A stretch of 64,000 bases of DNA from NCBI GenBank assembly GCA_030867875.1, contig JAOWCC010000655.1, positions 8,454,269 through 8,518,268 of the forward strand, in the 5' to 3' direction. The notes under the pieces were generated by a model. It made no database searches and was not told the origin of the DNA. It saw nothing but the letters and a program-made list of their open reading frames with translations. This DNA is from Actinernus sp. WN-2022. Taxonomy: Eukaryota > Cnidaria > Anthozoa > Actiniaria > Actinernidae. Both the position numbers and the translations under genes were made by a program. Below are positions 10,564 through 22,271 of the stretch, in pieces (position 1 is the stretch's first letter; every line of letters starts with the position of its first letter).

Positions 10564-12230
10564 AAAGCTGTATCCACTAAATGCTAGCCAAATTCATTTC
10601 ACACTTTTTAGACTGTGTGCAGGCACGTTACACCACTATTAAAAAAGCTTTAATTTCTCTGACTCAGCTTGCTTAAATACACAGCAACGTTTTATTCTTC
10701 GTCTGATTCACACTTCAAAGCGCTGTTGTTTGACAAATTGATTTTTGACGATAACTGTATAACCAAGGAAAACTAAACGCATTCTGCCTGTATTATACAC
10801 AAGTGTAGTGCATGAGTGCAATGCACTCAAATGCGTGTAGTAAATTTATTTTGTACACGTGCATTACACACGTGTTAATGTTAACATTCATCCAGGCTGT
10901 ACTGTGTCTGAAGACCGTAGCATTTTCAGTGTCTGTTTGGAGAAAATCCTTTTCTGAACTAGTTGTATTATGGTACACAAATTTATTCAGCAGAACTGAA
11001 ATTTAGAAAATGAGATGTGTTGGCAATTTCTTTAAAACTATGAAAGATAAAACAACAACAGTTTTTATTTGTACCAAGAAAGAACTGTTTACAATAATAT
11101 TAAGAATAGATTTAGGTAGTTGAAGCTAACTTAGTACAGGCTATCTAAATAACAGAGCTAATCTAGTAGATAGCACAACATAATTGGATTTATAATAGAT
11201 ACATGTAATTGATAATTTTTATACCGGGGGGGGATTGATGTAATTTAATTAAGAGCTGTCAGATTACAAAACTGTTACAATGTTGCTCTTCGATATCCAT
11301 GTTTAATATCAGTACAGAAAATGTAAAACAAGAACTCTTCATTGCTGTTTAGATACATGTATATTTTTTTGAAATTGTCCCCAAAAATCAAGAACTATCT
11401 GATACCTTAACTTTACATTTCTTGATTTATAACAGGAAAACCAAGAGGATTTAAATCTACACAAACATTACAGTCAACTCAGCGACTCCATCATTGCCCT
11501 TTTCTGCATCTACATTGTACACATGTGCATCACCAATTGCCATGTTTATCAACTACAGCACCACAACCTGCCTTTTCCAATTATTCTCATACAACTGTAC
11601 ATCACCCCTTGTACATGAAGAAATATTCTTTCTGGTTGAGGGATTTCCAGCTTCCATCTCTTGTAAGTAATAACAGTATCAGGCCTCTAAATAAAAAAAG
11701 CCTTAGTGTCACAGGGGTGGTTTCATTAGAAGCTTACAGGGGTCGTGTAAGTCACTGCCGGCTGCTCTTGTAAAATATCATACATTTTAGGTACTTATTG
11801 CTTGAGTGCGAGGACTGGAAAAGAAAATATTTGGGTCAAGGTTGTAACGCATGGACCATTAGTGGAAATACTGTAGACCAATAACAGCAAGTCCATACAG
11901 ATTGATTGAGAGGCAAATATGTTTCTGGATTTTTTAATCGTATGCCCACTTTGAAATGCCAAAACAAGCACAAAAAAAACGGATTTTCTCTTACAAGATG
12001 CACAACACAGAAAAATAATATCAAAACCTATTTAGTTTAAATACATGTTCATACAGACATTGGGTTGATTTTAGGATTTAGTTCCCCTTTAAACACCTGC
12101 ATGGTCAGTGGTGATTGACTAGCACAAAAAAATCAAGTGTCCATGCAGCCAACAAAATTAATGTTAATTGCCAAAAATAATGTTTTAGCCTCATTAGTGA
12201 CCATAATCGGCTACAATCTTAGTCCCTGTA
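10564..12230. other. No gene seen; AT-rich intron
   Basis: Rich in ACATGTA words, with a G run at about 11225-11233. No exon, RNA or repeat with clear ends was recognised. Confidence 0.4.
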
Positions 12231-14428
12231 TTGGTGTTCTGTGATGGTAAGAGTGACAGCATTTATGCAAAATCTTTTGGCTGTGAGTTCATTGGTGTTC
12301 TGTAACAGAAAGAGTGGCAGCATTTATGCAAGATCTTTTAGCTGTGAGTTCATTGGTGTTCTGTAACAGAAAGAGTGGCAGCATTTATGCAAGATCTTTT
12401 AGCTGTGAGTTCATTGGTGTTCTGTAACAGAAAGAGTGGCAGCATTTATGCAAGATCTTTTAGCTGTGAGTTCATTGGTGTTCTGTAACAGAAAGAGTGG
12501 CAGCATTTATGCAAGATCTTTTGGCTGTGAGTTCATTGGTGTTCTGTAACAGAAAGAGTGGCAGCATTTATGCAAGATCTTTTGGCTGTGAGTTCATTGG
12601 TGTTCTGTAACAGAAAGAGTGGCAGCATTTATGCAAGATCTTTTGGCTGTGCGTTCATTGGTGTTCTGTAACGGAAAGAGTGGCAGCATTTATGCAAGAT
12701 CTTTTGGCTGTGAGTTCATTGGTGTTCTGTAACAGAAAGAGTGGCAGCATTTATGCAAGATCTTTTAGCTGTGAGTTCATTGGTGTTCTGTAACAGAAAG
12801 AGTGGCAGCATTTATGCAAGATCTTTTAGCTGTGAGTTCATTGGTGTTCTGTAACAGAAAGAGTGGCAGCATTTATGCAAGATCTTTTAGCTGTGAGTTC
12901 ATTGGTGTTCTGTAACAGAAAGAGTGGCAGCATTTATGCAAGATCTTTTAGCTGTGAGTTCATTGGTGTTCTGTAACAGAAAGAGTGGCAGCATTTATGC
13001 AAGATCTTTTAGCTGTGAGTTCATTGGTGTTCTGTAACAGAAAGAGTGGCAGCATTTATGCAAGATCTTTTGGCTGTGAGTTCATTGGTGTTCTGTAACA
13101 GAAAGAGTGGCAGCATTTATGCAAGATCTTTTGACTGTGCGTTCATTGGTGTTCTGTAACAGAAAGAGTGGCAGCATTTATGCAAGATCTTTTAGCTGTG
13201 AGTTCATTGGTGTTCTGTAACAGAAAGAGTGGCAGCATTTATGCAAGATCTTTTGGCTGTGAGTTCATTGGTGTTCTGTAACAGAAAGAGTGGCAGCATT
13301 TATGCAAGATCTTTTAGCTGTGAGTTCATTGGTGTTCTGTAACAGAAAGAGTGGCAGCATTTATGCAAGATCTTTTGGCTGTGCGTTCATTGGTGTTCTG
13401 TAACAGAAAGAGTGGCAGCATTTATGCAAGATCTTTTAGCTGTGAGTTCATTGGTGTTCTGTAACAGAAAGAGTGGCAGCATTTATGCAAGATCTTTTGG
13501 CTGTGAGTTCATTGGTGTTCTGTAACAGAAAGAGTGGCAGCATTTATGCAAGATCTTTTAGCTGTGAGTTCATTGGTGTTCTGTAACAGAAAGAGTGGCA
13601 GCATTTATGCAAGATCTTTTGGCTGTGAGTTCATTGGTGTTCTGTAACAGAAAGAGTGGCAGCATTTATGCAAGATCTTTTGGCTGTGCGTTCATTGGTG
13701 TTCTGTAACAGAAAGAGTGGCAGCATTTATGCAAGATCTTTTAGCTGTGCGTTCATTCGTGTTCTGTAACAGAAAGAGTGGCAGCATTTATGCAAGATCT
13801 TTTAGCTGTGAGTTCATTGGTGTTCTGTAACAGAAAGAGTGGCAGCATTTATGCAAGATCTTTTGGCTGTGAGTTCATTGGTGTTCTGTAACAGAAAGAG
13901 TGGCAGCATTTATGCAAGATCTTTTGGCTGTGCGTTCATTGGTGTTCTGTAACAGAAAGAGTGGCAGCATTTATGCAAGATCTTTTAGCTGTGAGTTCAT
14001 TGGTGTTCTGTAACGGAAAGAGTGGCAGCATTTATGCAAGATCTTTTGGCTGTGAGTTCATTGGTGTTCTGTAACAGAAAGAGTGGCAGCATTTATGCAA
14101 GATCTTTTAGCTGTGAGTTCATTGGTGTTCTGTAACAGAAAGAGTGGCAGCATTTATGCAAGATCTTTTAGCTGTGAGTTCATTGGTGTTCTGTAACAGA
14201 AAGAGTGGCAGCATTTATGCAAGATCTTTTAGCTGTGAGTTCATTGGTGTTCTGTAACAGAAAGAGTGGCAGCATTTATGCAAGATCTTTTAGCTGTGAG
14301 TTCATTGGTGTTCTGTAACAGAAAGAGTGGCAGCATTTATGCAAGATCTTTTAGCTGTGAGTTCATTGGTGTTCTGTAACAGAAAGAGTGGCAGTATTTA
14401 TGCAAGATCTTTTAGCTGTGAGTTCATT
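12231..14428 (+). repeat. 61-bp minisatellite, 36 copies
   Basis: A head-to-tail array with period exactly 61 bp. The unit starts TTGGTGTTCTGTAACAGAAA and ends ATCTTTTAGCTGTGAGTTCA. First and last units are the most divergent; inner units differ at a few positions only: TTTTAGC or TTTTGGC, TGTGAG or TGTGCG, and AACAG or AACGG. These variants are interspersed along the array, suggesting block duplication. 61 is not a multiple of three and no frame stays open. A lone degenerate unit lies at 14757-14825. Confidence 0.97.
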
Positions 14429-14430
14429 AA

Positions 14431-14616
14431 GAAATGAAACCGATCTTCCGTGTTTGCACAGGCTCATGCAAACCGAGGTAATTTGGGAGAATTCGAGAGC
14501 AGAACAAGCACGAGACCGCAGGTCGAGTGTTTGTACAGTACCTGCTTGAGAATTCTCCCAAACTTACCAAGGTTTGCATGAGCCTGTGCAAACACGGAAA
14601 ATCTGTTTCATTTCAT
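14431..14616. mobile_element. Foldback MITE adjoining the 61-bp array
   Basis: Left arm GAAATGAAAC, TTCCGTGTTTGCACAGGCTC, ATGCAAACC; right arm the inverse, ending GCCTGTGCAAACACGGAA then GTTTCATTTC. A third, single copy of TTCCGTGTTTGCACAGGCTA occurs at 14683-14703. It separates the 61-bp array from its outlying degenerate unit. Confidence 0.8.
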
Positions 14617-14756
14617 TTATAAAATAACTATTTTGATAAAAGAAATACTTTATACGGTGCTTGTCTTACGGTGTGACGTCATTTCCGTGTTTGCACAGGC
14701 TAATGAAAACATGGCTATCAGCCAATCTGAATGCATGTTCTATCGAAATTATTTTA

Positions 14757-14825
14757 TAATTGGTGTTCTGTAGCTGAAAGAGTGACATCATTTATGCAAG
14801 ATATTTTAGCTGTGAATTCGTTAGT
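14757..14825 (+). repeat. Solitary degenerate unit of the 61-bp minisatellite
   Basis: Reads ATTGGTGTTCTGTAGCTGAA then AGAGTGACATCATTTATGCA and TTTTAGCTGTGAATTCG, clearly homologous to the array unit but more diverged. Its distance from the array suggests the foldback at 14431-14616 and flanking DNA inserted into an older, larger array. Confidence 0.8.
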
Positions 14826-15837
14826 GTTCCGATAGTAAGAATGCTGTAGAATGTAGCATTTTTGTTGATTTTGTTACCAGTCTCCTACCATGTATGTGTG
14901 AGTCAATTGAAAAAAGTAACCTATTTGAGGTCCCTCTCGTATTATGTTGATCTGTTGTGGTACATTGTACTTTTGTAGTGATATATATACATGTAATTGT
15001 GCCAAGATCTCTGAGCTGGGTCTGTTCAGCAGAGTTACCAAAATACATGAGATCTTAGAGCTGAATATTACCACACTAGAGTGACTATATCGATAATTAT
15101 TAATGTCATACCAAATAAAGTAATCTGTAGTTCTAGTAATGCTTTTAAGATACAATTACATGTAGGGTCGGTACATTATAAACGTGCTTTGTAGGTACTA
15201 ACTTTTATTTATTTTTTTGCACTGACTGGCTTTTAATTTTTTTTCAGGTTTCATCTGACTTCGGCAGGGAGTTTACAATTATTCACTAAGCTACCTTTAT
15301 AAATATATTTTTTCAACTACAAGTAACAGAAAATTCTAAAACAGAATGCCCTGGACGTTGTGTGCATTCTATAGAAGAGCTACATGTACATGTGTATGTG
15401 TAAGAGGAAAACAATATACACAATGTTTTACTCCCAAACTTAATTGCACTTTTTTCTAATGAGCACCTACAATGTATGCTAAGTCATGAATAGGTACATG
15501 TACATGTGTAATAAATCAATAATGAGAGATGCTTAGCCAATGAGCGTACATGCACCTTTTATTATTTTATATAGAGTGATATTACTTGATCCCTGAAAGA
15601 AATTATTAAGCGAGTGTCTATTGGACTGGGAAAAAAAGAAAACAAATGGTTTAAAGAGGCCGTATCAAGTGTAGAAAGTTGAGATCAATATCAGGGTTTA
15701 GGTCTGAACAACGCCAATGTTATGCGTTGAATCACTTGATTCGTTGATTTTTTTAGCGTCTATATCTTTTGACCGATCTGTCAAATGCCTTTTCAGAATG
15801 TATGTTTAATAATTATCCTGCAAGGTAGCGAGATAAT
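14826..15837. other. No gene seen
   Basis: AT-rich intron with many TACATGTA words; no recognised element. Confidence 0.4.
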
Positions 15838-16292
15838 GGGCCTTTTGCAGGAATGCAATCACGTGGTTGTACTGGACAACAACTGGAAAAAGTATGTAGT
15901 CCTTCACCTCTCAAAACCTTGCATTTTATTGGACCCCATTTAGACCACTGACAAAGAATTGTATTATTTTAGGGTTAGGGTTTGTATAGTTTCAGGGTAG
16001 GGTTGTAGCCAGTAATATGTTAGGTTCTGAGAGGTGCAGTCTGACCCCCCAAAAAATCGGACTTTATTTATTTAAAGCACTTGTACGAGATCGGAAGTGT
16101 TATTAGCAAAACCTGTTTATGAATGAATTTGTTTACCTCCAATCGATTATCGATCTCTAAAACTGCGTTTTTAAAGACAGCTTGCAGTCCAGCATTCAAG
16201 GCAACGCCTTTCCCATGGGGATCATGACCTCATTCCATTCGTTAACGAAGTATTATATCAGCACATGACTGTTTCCTGCAAAAGGCCTATTA
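15838..16292. mobile_element. Short TIR element, about 455 bp
   Basis: GGGCCTTTTGCAGGAATGCA on the left is mirrored by TTTCCTGCAAAAGGCC on the right, giving 16-18 bp TIRs. No coding potential. Target duplication not clear. Confidence 0.55.
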
Positions 16293-16361
16293 GCCGACGA
16301 GAGCCGAAGGCTGACTTGTACCAGTTATTTAATCTAAGAAAGAACAACAAAAAGAAAAACA

Positions 16362-16482
16362 GCTGTCCAAGGGGACTCGGAACGAGTAAGATTACCAGGC
16401 GCGTGGATTAAAAAATACATGTTAGCAAATTACCCCGCGCGCCTCGTAATCGTACTCGTTCCAAGTCTCCTCGGCCAGCTTT
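16362..16482. mobile_element. Foldback MITE, about 120 bp
   Basis: GGGGACTCGGAACGAGTA and AGGCGCG on the left pair with CGCGCCT and TACTCGTTCCAAGTCTCC on the right. Confidence 0.65.
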
Positions 16483-18230
16483 TTTTCTTCTGTCTCAAAT
16501 GTTTTTAAAATAAGTGGGTTAACTAGCATCGGGCGACATTCCGTAAGATCGAACAGGATAATTGTTTTATTAGTCAACACATCCACAACAAAACCTGTTT
16601 TTACCAAAACACTTGCAAAGAAAACGTCACTTGATTTCATTAAACGATTTTGGCGTGTTTTTTTTTTACTTTAGAATGTTTTACGAACAGAAAGAGCCCT
16701 CGAGTTATATTTTATTCTGATCCAAAGTATATTTTAGTTCATTGAAAGTTAGTTTGAATGTTAAACATAAACAAGCAAAATGGCAAACCAGTCGCATGAG
16801 GTTGAACTTGACTCGGACTTTCTCCACTAAAAGCTGTTCACCTTTGAGCGATGTTACGATGTATTGAATAATGAAGTATATTGTTACGATGTGTTGAATA
16901 ATGAAGTATATTGTATGGTGTTATGTTTGCTATTTGTCTATTAGGTAAACGTACATTATAAATGTTTTAAGTTGTTCATGTGTATATTGCATTTGATGCG
17001 AATGGCAATAATTAAAATCATTGAGTATAGAATCGTATTGTATTGTATCCGTTTGGGCTGTTATTCATTGCAAAGTTTTCATAACAGGAATAAGGTGGAA
17101 CAAAGTGCGCATATCTTATAACAGGGTGAAGAATAAATCTGTATTCAACAATTCGTGCATGTAACATGTCGTTAAATGTAGAGTCAGTTCCATATGATAC
17201 CACAAGTGTTCTAGAAATCACAACATTTACGGCGTATTACAACAAATATTAGGTGAAACAAAGGGCGAACACGTTATATTTTCTCACCTGAAGCAAACTA
17301 AAATCAAAACCGTGAAATATAACGCGTACTGCATTTCAAGAATAAATCTGTATCCGACACGTATTCTTTTCTGCACTTAACGTACCCATTAAGTTTCGGG
17401 ATATGATTCTAGAGGATACCCCGCGTATTGTATTTCAAGAATATATCCGTATCCATCGCGTATCCTTTTCTGCACTTAACGTATCATTAAGTTTCGGGAC
17501 ATGATTCTAGCGGATACTCGGAATATTGCTAGAAATCACGACATTTACGGATTATGACACGGCGAGTTTCAACGACGTGTCAAGACCCGGATTTTCCCTG
17601 ATAGGGAAAAAGTCCGAATTAGGGCGTATACGGATATGACACGTAACGTGTTTGGGAACCCGACATGTCCGGAAACACTCGTATTCTTTACGAATACGGG
17701 TACGAATCGGCTAGTATCGTGGCCCGTATTCCTTCCTTTTCACACAGTGGTAAGGCTAGCGATTTACCATTTGTTTATTGCTAATGATTAAACTTGTGTA
17801 GAAGCTTCTCTCGAGAGATTCGAGTAGCGTTTTCCATGTGATGGTGTTAGTTTCCCAATCGAGGACTGAAAGATTAATGGACGTATCATTCATTACCTGG
17901 ATCAGTTGGTGGAGGAAGCAGAGTGGGTGGTCATTTCTTTAGATTATTGGCATCTTTTTCCCACCATTTGTTGATAAAGGTATTGTTGCTACCTTTAGGC
18001 CCCTGGACACTAGCTATTCAAAACGTATACCTCCTTTTCATATCAAAGTCATTGCGTACAAAAGCCTACATATCGAAATCCGGTGACTCACTTCCGGTAT
18101 CGGCCCAGTCATCTCACTCAAAAATACATGGTTTTGGGAGCTATTTTGCCTTCTAAAACAAATGAAATGATCAAAGTTAAGTAACAGCTAATCTGCAACT
18201 GGTAACTGTTTGAAATGATTATGGGAGCGA
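16483..18230. repeat. Intron with two-copy 97-bp tandem duplication at about 17326-17515
   Basis: Two tandem copies share TATTTCAAGAATA, TCTGTATCCG or TCCGTATCC, CTTTTCTGCACTTAACGTA and TTAAGTTTCGGGA, about 97 bp apart. The rest of the interval shows no gene. Confidence 0.65.
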
Positions 18231-18993
18231 CTTTAGAATACCCTGTCACTTTTGAAGGCACGACCTAAAAAACGATGGAACCAAGGTCTTCGGTCATGCT
18301 ATTATATTGTACCATATTGATTACTAAGTGGCACCGTGGCGATTGAATTGATAATAAGGCAGCTAACTAAGTGGCACCGTGGTCCGCAGTGCCGCAGTGA
18401 AGCGCTTGAATTGATAATAAGGCAGCTAACTAAGTGGCACCGTGGTCCGCAGTGCCGCAGTGAAGCGATTGAATTGATAATAAGGCAGCTAACTAAGTGG
18501 CACCGTGGTCCGCAGTGCCGCAGTGAAGCGATTGAATTTATAATAAGGCAGCTAACTAAGTGGCACCCGTGGTCCGCAGTGCCGCAGTGAAGCGATTGAA
18601 TTGATAATAAGGCAACTAAGTGGCACCGTGGTCCGCAGTGCCGCAGTGAAGCGATTGAATGTATAATAGGGCAGCTAACTATGAAGTGGCACCGTGGTCC
18701 GCAGTCCCGCAGTGAAGCGATTGAATTTATAATAAGGCAGCTAACTAAGTGGTTTGGTCTTGCCTGAGCTATTAAAAGAACGAGGCAATAATAACAGTAA
18801 GAATCTTTGAGTAGCGCTGTCGATAATATCCTTGATATTTTGAGAACGACACAATACTATTTGTGTTGAACATCGCCTAGAAGTCAATGTCAATTAACGT
18901 AAATAGAAACCTACGTTTTACATGCGCGCGCCACCACGGACCGCGGTGCCGGTACTTTATGGTAGCTAAAAAAGTGACAGGGTATTCTAAAGT
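18231..18993. mobile_element. TIR element with internal 63-bp tandem repeats
   Basis: GACTTTAGAATACCCTGTCA at 18231 is mirrored by TGACAGGGTATTCTAAAGTC ending at 18993, giving about 24-bp TIRs around 763 bp. Inside, about 6-7 tandem copies (18338-18755) of a 63-bp unit contain GATAATAAGGCAGCTAACTA and AAGTGGCACCGTGGTCCGCA. Because 63 is divisible by three, one frame stays open across four units and predicts a repetitive peptide; this is a by-product of unit length. The right flank (18931-18953) has an inverted, diverged copy of the GGCACCGTGGTCCGC word. Confidence 0.85.
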
Positions 18994-19083
18994 CTAGCCT
19001 GGTTGGAGCTTATGTATATTTCGACTGAACAAATTTGAATTTGCTTTCGTGAGTGAAGTGATTTTTTTACAAGGCGTTATTCG

Positions 19084-19795
19084 GTTATGGACGACCAAGC
19101 AGAGGAAAACTAGGTTTAGCTTGAATACGCATGTCTGAACTGACTTTCCACCGCTGAATTCAGATAGGAGAATGTAAAAGATATCAGGTTATCTGACAAT
19201 TGTTTCCAAATAAGAGTTCCACTCGCTACAAGTTAAGGTAAGTTTTAAAACTTCCCGCCATTTTAGATCTTAATTAGTTAATTAGCTTGTTTATTCGGGA
19301 AGTTTTCTTTTAAAAGTTATCAATAGACGGCCCTTTTAGCCCACCTGACTTTTCCCTTGAGTAATGCGTTTTTGTTTTCCTGTATCCCAAGAGGAAATGT
19401 AACAATTTCTATAATTGGAAAACAAAGCAGTGAATCCTCTGGATAACTATCACGTGGTCTGAAATGGGGCAACGAACAGGCAAGCTGAAAGGGTCTATTG
19501 AAAAAAGAACAAAGCACGCGAGTCGATAACAGTTCCTTTATTCGGCAAAGTATTTTCAAAGTAAGCGGATTTACGGGTTATGAAAACCTTTTATGTGTAT
19601 CGAGAATAATTACATCATCTACATGTTGGCTTCAGACAAGAAATACTAACAACTAATCATTCGAAGATTGACGAAGATTGTAGGTGGATAGGATTGGATT
19701 CGTTTATGGACGACCAAGCATAGGAAAACTAGGTTTAGCTTGAATACGCATGTCTGAACTGACTTCCTACCGCTGAATTCAGATAGGAGAACAAA
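19084..19795. repeat. Direct repeats (about 90 bp) flanking repeat block copy 2
   Basis: The words GGACGACCAAGCA, GGAAAACTAGGTTTAGCTTG and CGCTGAATTCAGATAGGAGA occur at 19088-19173 and again at 19704-19791. Between them lies the block shared with 1660-2115, including MITE family A copy 2 and the extra 115 bp. The arrangement looks like an insertion accompanied by local duplication or template switching. Confidence 0.75.
19321..19500. mobile_element. MITE family A, copy 2
   Basis: Same ends and interior as copy 1 (CAATAGAC ... GGGTCTATTG), nearly identical over 180 bp. Confidence 0.75.
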
Positions 19796-20141
19796 TTTCC
19801 AGTGTTTTGAGGTTTCTCGAGTTTAGAGTGCTACAAATCGCTGCTAAAGTTCCATTTCGTGCTAATTTCTTTTCTTGTGTGATCTTTGTAATGGCGGGAG
19901 CTGTAGTAGGAGAGATTTTGGAGCGGTCATAATGAAAGCAGATAATTCTCCTTCGTATAGTTCTGGTATCAACAGGTTAGCCACATTATAAACTTGTAAT
20001 GCGACTGAAGTTGTTATCTCTCTCTCAAATAAAATCGCATTTTGAAAGCGATGACCAATACCAAATGTTCTCTTCTGTGTGCAATGATTTTGATATGATT
20101 AATGTCCCATTACTACCATCCCTTTAGAAATGCCTTCCAAA

Positions 20142-20163
20142 CCCCCCCCCCCCCCCCCCCCCC
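20142..20163. repeat. 22-base C homopolymer
   Basis: Uninterrupted C run. Its length may be unreliable in the assembly. Confidence 0.9.
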
Positions 20164-20344
20164 TCTCCTTTCCCTACGAAATGACCAGCCCACAATCCAG
20201 GTAAAAAAAGTCCTAGAAGAATTGCTTAAAAGTACACATTGGTCATGAGCCGATCGTTAGGATAAGATTGGAGTATGATGGTGACGTGAAGTACTTGACT
20301 TATATGTATTTGGGCCGAGTCAAAGACGAGGCCCTTATTAGTGT

Positions 20345-21360
20345 GAATAATAATAATAATTTATTGAGTTATATTGTGCTATTTAAATTTTCTGATCAAA
20401 AGCGCATTACATCTTATAATAAACCTACTTAAAACTATGTAAAAATGATTTACAACATGGCTTGATAAATAAATAAATAAATGAATGAATTATATTCATT
20501 TGATAAAAAGTTAAAAACGGGATAAAACTACCTAATTGTATAAAATTACATATTATCAATATTATACTAAAAGCAAGTCTGAAAGGGTAAGTCTTAATAC
20601 TGCGTTTAAAAGCGCCAAGTGATTCGATGTCACGTATGTGCGCGGGCAAGCTATTCCACAATGTTGGTGCTGCCACCAAAAAGGATCTTGCCCCAAGAGT
20701 AGGTAGCACTTTCCCTTTTGGGCAATCCAGAAGTAGACTGTCATGCGATCTCAGGGCGTGGTGACACTTTTGTCTAACCGTGCAATCAGAGCTAATCAGA
20801 TTGCTTGGGCAGGGAACGTTTATAAGCCGTTGGCCTTGTCTCCTTCTACTTCTAATCAGTATTTGAAGGGGACGTGAAAGAACCTGTTGTACTACTCGAA
20901 AAAGAGCAGGGGATTGTCACCCGGTACAGCAGCCTGGCCATTGCACTAACCACACACTCAACATTGTAAACTGCGTGGCTGCCATTGGTGCCGAAATAGC
21001 AGCCCGAAAAATTCACTGACGGGATATGTCAGTAAAATGTAAAGCGCCATGAGACTGTGGTGATATGGCGCTATATAAATATGGCCTGTTATTATTATTA
21101 TTATTATTATTATAAAGCCTTAAATGTTAATATAGTAGGGTCTTAAAATTAATAGGCGATTGTACCGAGTAACCATTCCAGATCTTGTAGCAATCGGTCT
21201 TGCTGCTGCATTCTGTACCCTTTGTAATTTAGAAATGTGTGATTTTGGCAAATTATACAATAAACTATTGCAATAATCAAGACGACTTGTAATAAAAGCA
21301 TGTACTAATATGAATAGACTGTCACGAGATAAATACTTTTTTTATATGCCAGATATTGTG
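20345..21360 (-). pseudogene. LINE (CR1/L2-like) 3' fragment with a nested + strand insertion
   Basis: On the minus strand 21340-21140 reads as RT thumb sequence with [16 protein letters not shown] and [10 protein letters not shown]. The ORF resumes at about 20850-20425 as LRSHDSLLLDCPKG, then GARSFLVAAPTLWNSLPAHI and a final FKRSIKTYPF, the characteristic C-terminus of CR1/L2-like ORF2. Its 3' end is an (AAT)n tail at 20345-20361. Between these blocks, about 20900-21113 is a + strand insert ending GCGCTATATAAATATGGCC and (ATT)n, the 3' end of another retrotransposon. Both are decayed. Confidence 0.8.
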
Positions 21361-21768
21361 TAAGTAAATGAAGGCAGCGCTACAGGTCTTATTACTATGG
21401 GTTGTCATACAAAGCTTGGAATCCAACCAAGCTCCACGATTTCGAGCGTTTGTGACGGGAGTTATTTCAATAAAGAAAGAAAGAACGAAGAAAGAGCAAT
21501 ACCAAAATATATCCTATCACGATGAAACAATTTGGGTCGAAATTCCCATAATTTTAAATGACAATGTTAATTGGTCATGCTGATTGATCGAACAAGAGAA
21601 GTTAACGAGGAATCTTTTGTTCCCTCAACCAAGATGCCGGCTATGTCGTCATACGAAAGCAAATAATTATCCCTAATCATTTCTATTTTCACTTTCCTTC
21701 ACTTTACGTTCCTTTTTATTTTTACCCTTACCATGAGCGCGATTTCGTTATTTATATTTCAATTACAG
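21361..21768. other. Intron just upstream of exon b
   Basis: No further element recognised; the acceptor AATTACAG ends at 21768. Confidence 0.4.
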
Positions 21769-21985
21769 ATCCAGCTGAACGGACGAGGATTGGTTGAAAT
21801 ACACCTTAACGGAGAAATGGTAGAATTGGACGAGCAAGGAATCATGGATTACCGGAACGTTGTTATCATGAAGTATGTGAACGCATCAAAATACTCGTTC
21901 ATGTTTCATTCCGGTATTTCAGCCACCTTCGAGAGCCAATCACGTCTACTGCAGTTTATAGTATTGCTCCCACAAACTTACAAAG
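21769..21985 (+). CDS. SUSD2/mucin-4-like protein, exon b (VWD C-terminal part)
   Basis: Encodes IQLNGRGLVEIHLNGEMVEL through FMFHSGISATFESQSRLLQF to PQTYK, matching the second half of the VWD domain in SUSD2/MUC4-like proteins (short beta strands and the conserved SGIS and L-P motifs before GLLG). The exon starts after TTACAG in phase 0 and ends CAAAG before gtaagt in phase 1. The following codon is completed by GC of exon c to give Gly, so the read-through is KG-NTSGLLG. The open frame upstream and downstream of these sites is intronic. Confidence 0.88.
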
Positions 21986-22271
21986 GTAAGTACATGCTTA
22001 CACCATCTTTTTATGAGGAAATAATCACAAGTATGAACAGAAGTATACAAGTAGGTATGAAGCAAGCAGCCTTGTTGTTGAAAAACGATGAGCGGTATAC
22101 CGCTTTCTTATTTTGTAGCTAAGAAATTTCGCGAGCTGTGATTGGTCAATTTGGGGACCATAACTTTCGCCCACTTCCGGTTTGCTCGGTCCGTACTGTG
22201 AGTTATGGATCCTCGTTTTCCCCCCTTTCTATTCGCCATATAAAAACGGGGAACATACTCGGCCCATAACG

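Noticed and set aside
18336..18590. ORF coding for four near-identical 21-residue repeats
   Set aside because: It follows from the 63-bp tandem unit being divisible by three; it lies in a TIR element, has no domain and no conserved start context.
21733..22122. 129-codon ORF taken as a stand-alone gene
   Set aside because: Only 21769-21985 is coding; consensus acceptor and donor sites and phase matching show it is an internal exon.
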